Assembly (NCBI GenBank): GCA_030587525.1
Contig: JAUQYW010000494.1
Span: 1 to 8,486 of the forward strand
Direction: 5' to 3'
DNA from: Candidatus Sigynarchaeota archaeon
GTDB taxonomy: Archaea; Asgardarchaeota; Lokiarchaeia; Sigynarchaeales; Sigynarchaeaceae
DNA length: 8,486 nucleotides
Positions 6,267 to 8,486 of the stretch are shown here, in pieces (positions within the stretch are counted from its first letter, which is position 1; every line of letters begins with the position of its first letter). The position numbers were made by a program, and so were the translations under genes. The notes below the pieces were generated by a model. The model was not told where the DNA came from and did not search any database. It saw nothing but the letters and a program-made list of their open reading frames with translations.

Positions 6267-6274
6267 GAAGTGAT
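6267..6274 (+). promoter_or_regulatory. Shine-Dalgarno-like site deciding the start at 6279
   Basis: GAAGTGAT differs by one base from GAGGTGAT, complementary to the archaeal 16S rRNA 3' end. It lies four bases before ATG 6279 and overlaps the alternative GTG at 6270, arguing that ATG is the true start. It also implies this message has a leader, unlike the preceding gene. Confidence 0.55.
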
Positions 6275-6278
6275 ATTT

Positions 6279-6767
6279 ATGGGTAAAAAAACCGAGCCAA
6301 AAAAGGATGTTCAACCGAAGAGCGAGCCAAAGAAAGGCGATTTAACAAAGATCAAGGCATTTTTAGAAGAAAGAAACCAAAATTATGAGGCAATCGATGA
6401 AAAAACCATAATCGTTCCGTACGAGATTGGGGGGAAACTCTTCAAGCCGACGATCGTTTTATCAGGCGCGTGGCTGGTTGTTTCTTGCCTGATCATCGAG
6501 AGCAAGGATCTGCCCGCAAAAGATGATAAATATGTGCTCGATTTGTTCAAAAAAATGCTCCTGGCAATTCATGAACTGCCAGAAATCAATTATGATATAG
6601 ACGAGAGCAATAACATTTACACGAGCGTCGATATGCGTTTAGATATCACCGATTATAACAATTTCTTTAGTGAATTCTTTGCCGTGCCTTATGGCGTGAA
6701 ACATTTTGTCGAAAAGATTGCACCTTCGATGAATCCACGCATTGACGTAAAAGGATGCTCGGAATAA
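6279..6767 (+). CDS. Small YbjN / type III secretion chaperone-fold-like protein, function unknown
   Basis: The 162-residue protein begins with a Lys/Glu/Pro-rich tail of about 22 residues containing EPKK twice. An alpha/beta domain follows: helix (LTKIKAFLEER, 22-32), strands (KTIIVPYEI, 42-50; KPTIVLSGAWLVVSCLII, 56-73), helix (VLDLFKKMLLAIHEL, 86-100) and further strands (YDIDESNNIYTSVDMRLDI). It closes with a helix (YNNFFSEFFAVPYGVKHFVEKI). This order and the ends of the helices resemble YbjN-like/type III chaperone-fold domains, which are usually protein-binding. The match is to overall pattern, not to specific catalytic residues, and the role is unknown. The start at ATG 6279 is chosen over GTG 6270 because of the ribosome binding site. 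It lies between the DUF447-like gene (101 bases upstream) and the GH57 gene (43 bases downstream), all on the same strand. Confidence 0.65.
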   Translation: MGKKTEPKKDVQPKSEPKKGDLTKIKAFLEERNQNYEAIDEKTIIVPYEIGGKLFKPTIVLSGAWLVVSCLIIESKDLPAKDDKYVLDLFKKMLLAIHELPEINYDIDESNNIYTSVDMRLDITDYNNFFSEFFAVPYGVKHFVEKIAPSMNPRIDVKGCSE

Positions 6768-6772
6768 ATCAA

Positions 6773-6778
6773 TTTTTT
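6773..6778 (+). terminator. Short T-run after the YbjN-like gene
   Basis: Six T lie 5 bases after the stop at 6765-6767 and could terminate some transcripts. With only 43 bases to the next ATG and no clear TATA box, read-through into the GH57 gene is equally possible. Confidence 0.25.
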
Positions 6779-6810
6779 ATGATTATTCTTGATACGAGGC
6801 GTTGATCGGA

Positions 6811-8486
6811 ATGGATAAGGTAAATTTTCCCATCGTGTTGCATTTTCACCAACCTGTCGATAACTTTGATAATGTAATCGAAAACGTGTACAACATCTGT
6901 TACAAGCCCCTCATGGACCGGATCAAGAATTGTAAAGTTAAATTCACCTTGCATTTCACGGGATCCATCCTGGATTGGTTTGAAAAGTTTCATCCGGATT
7001 ACCTGGCCGATGTAAAGGATTTATGCCTAGCCGGTCGTGTTGAACTCATCAGTGGCGGGTATTACGAGCCGATCCTGCCCGTGATACCGGATGATGACAA
7101 GCTCGGCCAAATTAAACTGTTGAATGACAAGATCAAGAAGGACTTCAGCGTTCAACCAAAGGGCATGTGGCTCGCGGAGCGCGTTTGGGAGCCATACCTC
7201 CCCCGCATTATCGCCAAAGCTGGCTTGCAATATGTCATTCTCGATGATAACCATTTCCGGTCTTGTGGATTCGAGGAAAGTGACACGTTTTATTATTATA
7301 CAACCGAGGAATCCGGGAATGTCATCAACATTTTCCCGATCAACGAACCTGCACGATATATTGCTCCGTGGCAACCAGTGTGGAGGTTACGGGACTACTT
7401 GGGTCAAGTTAAGAATGAAGCGGGGGATCGCATCGTGCTTTACATGGCCGATGCCGAGAAGCTGGGCGCGTGGGGCACCACGCACCAGCTCTGCTATGTC
7501 CAGGGACATGACGGCGAGGCCCCGTTTGTCGAGGAATTCTTCAAGTTCATCGACAACACGGATTGGATAAACACGATCACCTTGTCCGAGTGTTTAAAGA
7601 AATACCAACCTCGGGGCTTGATTTACCTGCCCAACTCATCATACGACAAGATGGAAGAATGGGTCCTTCCCACGGAATCGCGCCGAAAGCTCGAGATCAT
7701 CAAGGAAAAAATCAAGCACAACGAGGTCAACGTTTCCTGGGACCTGGACCTCAATCGATTCGTAAAAGGGGGGTTCTGGCGAGCATACCTCGTGAAATAT
7801 CCAGAATCGAACAACATGCACAAGAAGACCCTCTACATTCACGACATGATCGTGAAGTACGAGATCGAGACCGGAGACAAACTCGGGGTCGCGGATGCGT
7901 GGAAGGAACTATATATGAGCGAGGCCAACGATTCATATTGGCACGGGCAATTCGGCGGCGTGTATTTCAGCTTCTTGAGACATTCTGTCTACAAGCATGC
8001 CATCGAGGCCGAAAAAAAGGTGCAAGAGCTATACAAGGCCGTGAAACGGCGTTCTCCCACGCCCCGTATTCACGCGGAACCATTTTTAAAGGATGGCTTG
8101 AACCAGATCTTGCTAGAATCATCATATCTCAACGCGTATGTGAATCCTGCTGATGGTGGCACCATGTTCGAGCTCGATTACAAGGAAATGTCTTGCAATC
8201 TTATGAACACCCTCGCCCGTTGGAAGGAGGCGTATCATTTTGGCGGGAATAATCAAGACTTGAGTTTCGATACTTGCCGGAAGGTTGCGCTTCGAAATTT
8301 CGTCGTCCGCAAGGGATTGCAGCCTGATCAATATCGGAGAAACGCATTTGAATCGTTAGGCGGGTTCTCGACAGGTGCATACAAGGTTGATACCACCGAT
8401 TCCGATGGTATCAGGGTCCAAGTAAACTTGAAACGGTATGGCATGGTCGATGATAAGGAGATAACCGTTGAAAAACGCGTCTTGCT
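6811..8486 (+). CDS. GH57 4-alpha-glucanotransferase / alpha-amylase-like enzyme (3'-truncated by window edge)
   Basis: The frame is open from ATG 6811 to the window end (558 full codons; known members are about 650 residues). Catalytic motifs fall at the numbering of the Thermococcus litoralis 4-alpha-glucanotransferase: HFHQP at 11-15 (H11, H13), GGYYEPILP at 82-90, MWLAERVWEP at 119-128 with nucleophile E123, and YMADAEKLGAWG at 211-222 with acid/base D214. ANDSYWHGQFGG at 372-383 is motif 5. From about residue 425 the beta-sandwich C-terminal domain of these enzymes (DUF1926-like) is visible, including LNAYVNPADGGTMFELDYK. It should transfer or hydrolyse alpha-1,4-glucan chains in the cytoplasm, since there is no signal peptide. 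Motif 4 reads DAEK rather than the DGEK common in relatives, a mild change beside the catalytic Asp. Transferase versus hydrolase activity cannot be decided from sequence alone. It is the second GH57 gene in the window, far more typical than the one at 1358. Confidence 0.92.
   Translation, partial: MDKVNFPIVLHFHQPVDNFDNVIENVYNICYKPLMDRIKNCKVKFTLHFTGSILDWFEKFHPDYLADVKDLCLAGRVELISGGYYEPILPVIPDDDKLGQIKLLNDKIKKDFSVQPKGMWLAERVWEPYLPRIIAKAGLQYVILDDNHFRSCGFEESDTFYYYTTEESGNVINIFPINEPARYIAPWQPVWRLRDYLGQVKNEAGDRIVLYMADAEKLGAWGTTHQLCYVQGHDGEAPFVEEFFKFIDNTDWINTITLSECLKKYQPRGLIYLPNSSYDKMEEWVLPTESRRKLEIIKEKIKHNEVNVSWDLDLNRFVKGGFWRAYLVKYPESNNMHKKTLYIHDMIVKYEIETGDKLGVADAWKELYMSEANDSYWHGQFGGVYFSFLRHSVYKHAIEAEKKVQELYKAVKRRSPTPRIHAEPFLKDGLNQILLESSYLNAYVNPADGGTMFELDYKEMSCNLMNTLARWKEAYHFGGNNQDLSFDTCRKVALRNFVVRKGLQPDQYRRNAFESLGGFSTGAYKVDTTDSDGIRVQVNLKRYGMVDDKEITVEKRVL

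Noticed and set aside
7563..8153. 196-codon plus-strand reading frame
   Set aside because: It lies within the GH57 gene in another frame and is very arginine-rich and low in family-like patterns, as expected of an out-of-frame shadow.
1358..8486. A single polysaccharide-utilisation operon joining the two GH57 genes
   Set aside because: The two are separated by a minus-strand operon and by three intervening transcription units or promoters, and no transporter or regulator is present.
1..8486. Mobile elements, CRISPR arrays, tRNA or rRNA genes
   Set aside because: No direct-repeat array, transposase or integrase motif, cloverleaf or rRNA-like stretch was seen on either strand by reading.

Overview
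The window looks archaeal. It carries a type II 3-dehydroquinate synthase, the C-terminal part of an XPD/Rad3-type helicase, a DUF447-type protein and two GH57 glycoside hydrolases, with no recognisable bacterial -35/-10 promoters. Two divergent genes (start codons at 5348 and 5431) each have an archaeal-type TATA box about 22-27 bp upstream of the ATG, and genes end in T-runs rather than hairpin-plus-T terminators. A protein with a C-terminal PHD/RING-like zinc-binding cysteine/histidine cluster hints at an Asgard-type or related lineage. That placement is inference; no rRNA or other marker is present to confirm it.

Layout. Bases 2-700 (+) hold the 3' end of an XPD-like helicase gene. It converges, over a 75-base spacer with T-runs for both directions, on an orphan 122-residue protein (776-1144, -). 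A 213-base divergent intergenic region with two inverted repeats leads to a two-gene + operon: an uncharacterised GH57 protein (1358-2695), overlapping by four bases (ATGA) a 3-dehydroquinate synthase II (2692-3810). This operon converges, with only 8 bp between stop codons, on a - strand operon. In transcription order that operon is a helical protein with a zinc-finger C-terminus (4695-5348) followed 3 bp later by a D-tagatose/D-psicose 3-epimerase-like enzyme (3819-4691). From a divergent promoter region, the + strand then carries a DUF447-like putative flavin-binding protein (5431-6177), a small YbjN-like protein (6279-6767) and a second GH57 enzyme. The second GH57 (6811 to the window end) is of the 4-alpha-glucanotransferase/alpha-amylase type and is cut by the window edge.

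Taken together the region is largely chromosomal housekeeping and sugar metabolism: alpha-glucan remodelling (GH57), ketose epimerisation, and aromatic amino acid precursor synthesis. I see no mobile element, CRISPR array, tRNA or rRNA. The least ordinary parts are the zinc-finger/epimerase gene pair, the GH57/dehydroquinate synthase overlap, and two or three small proteins of unknown function. I do not see a convincing new multi-gene system.
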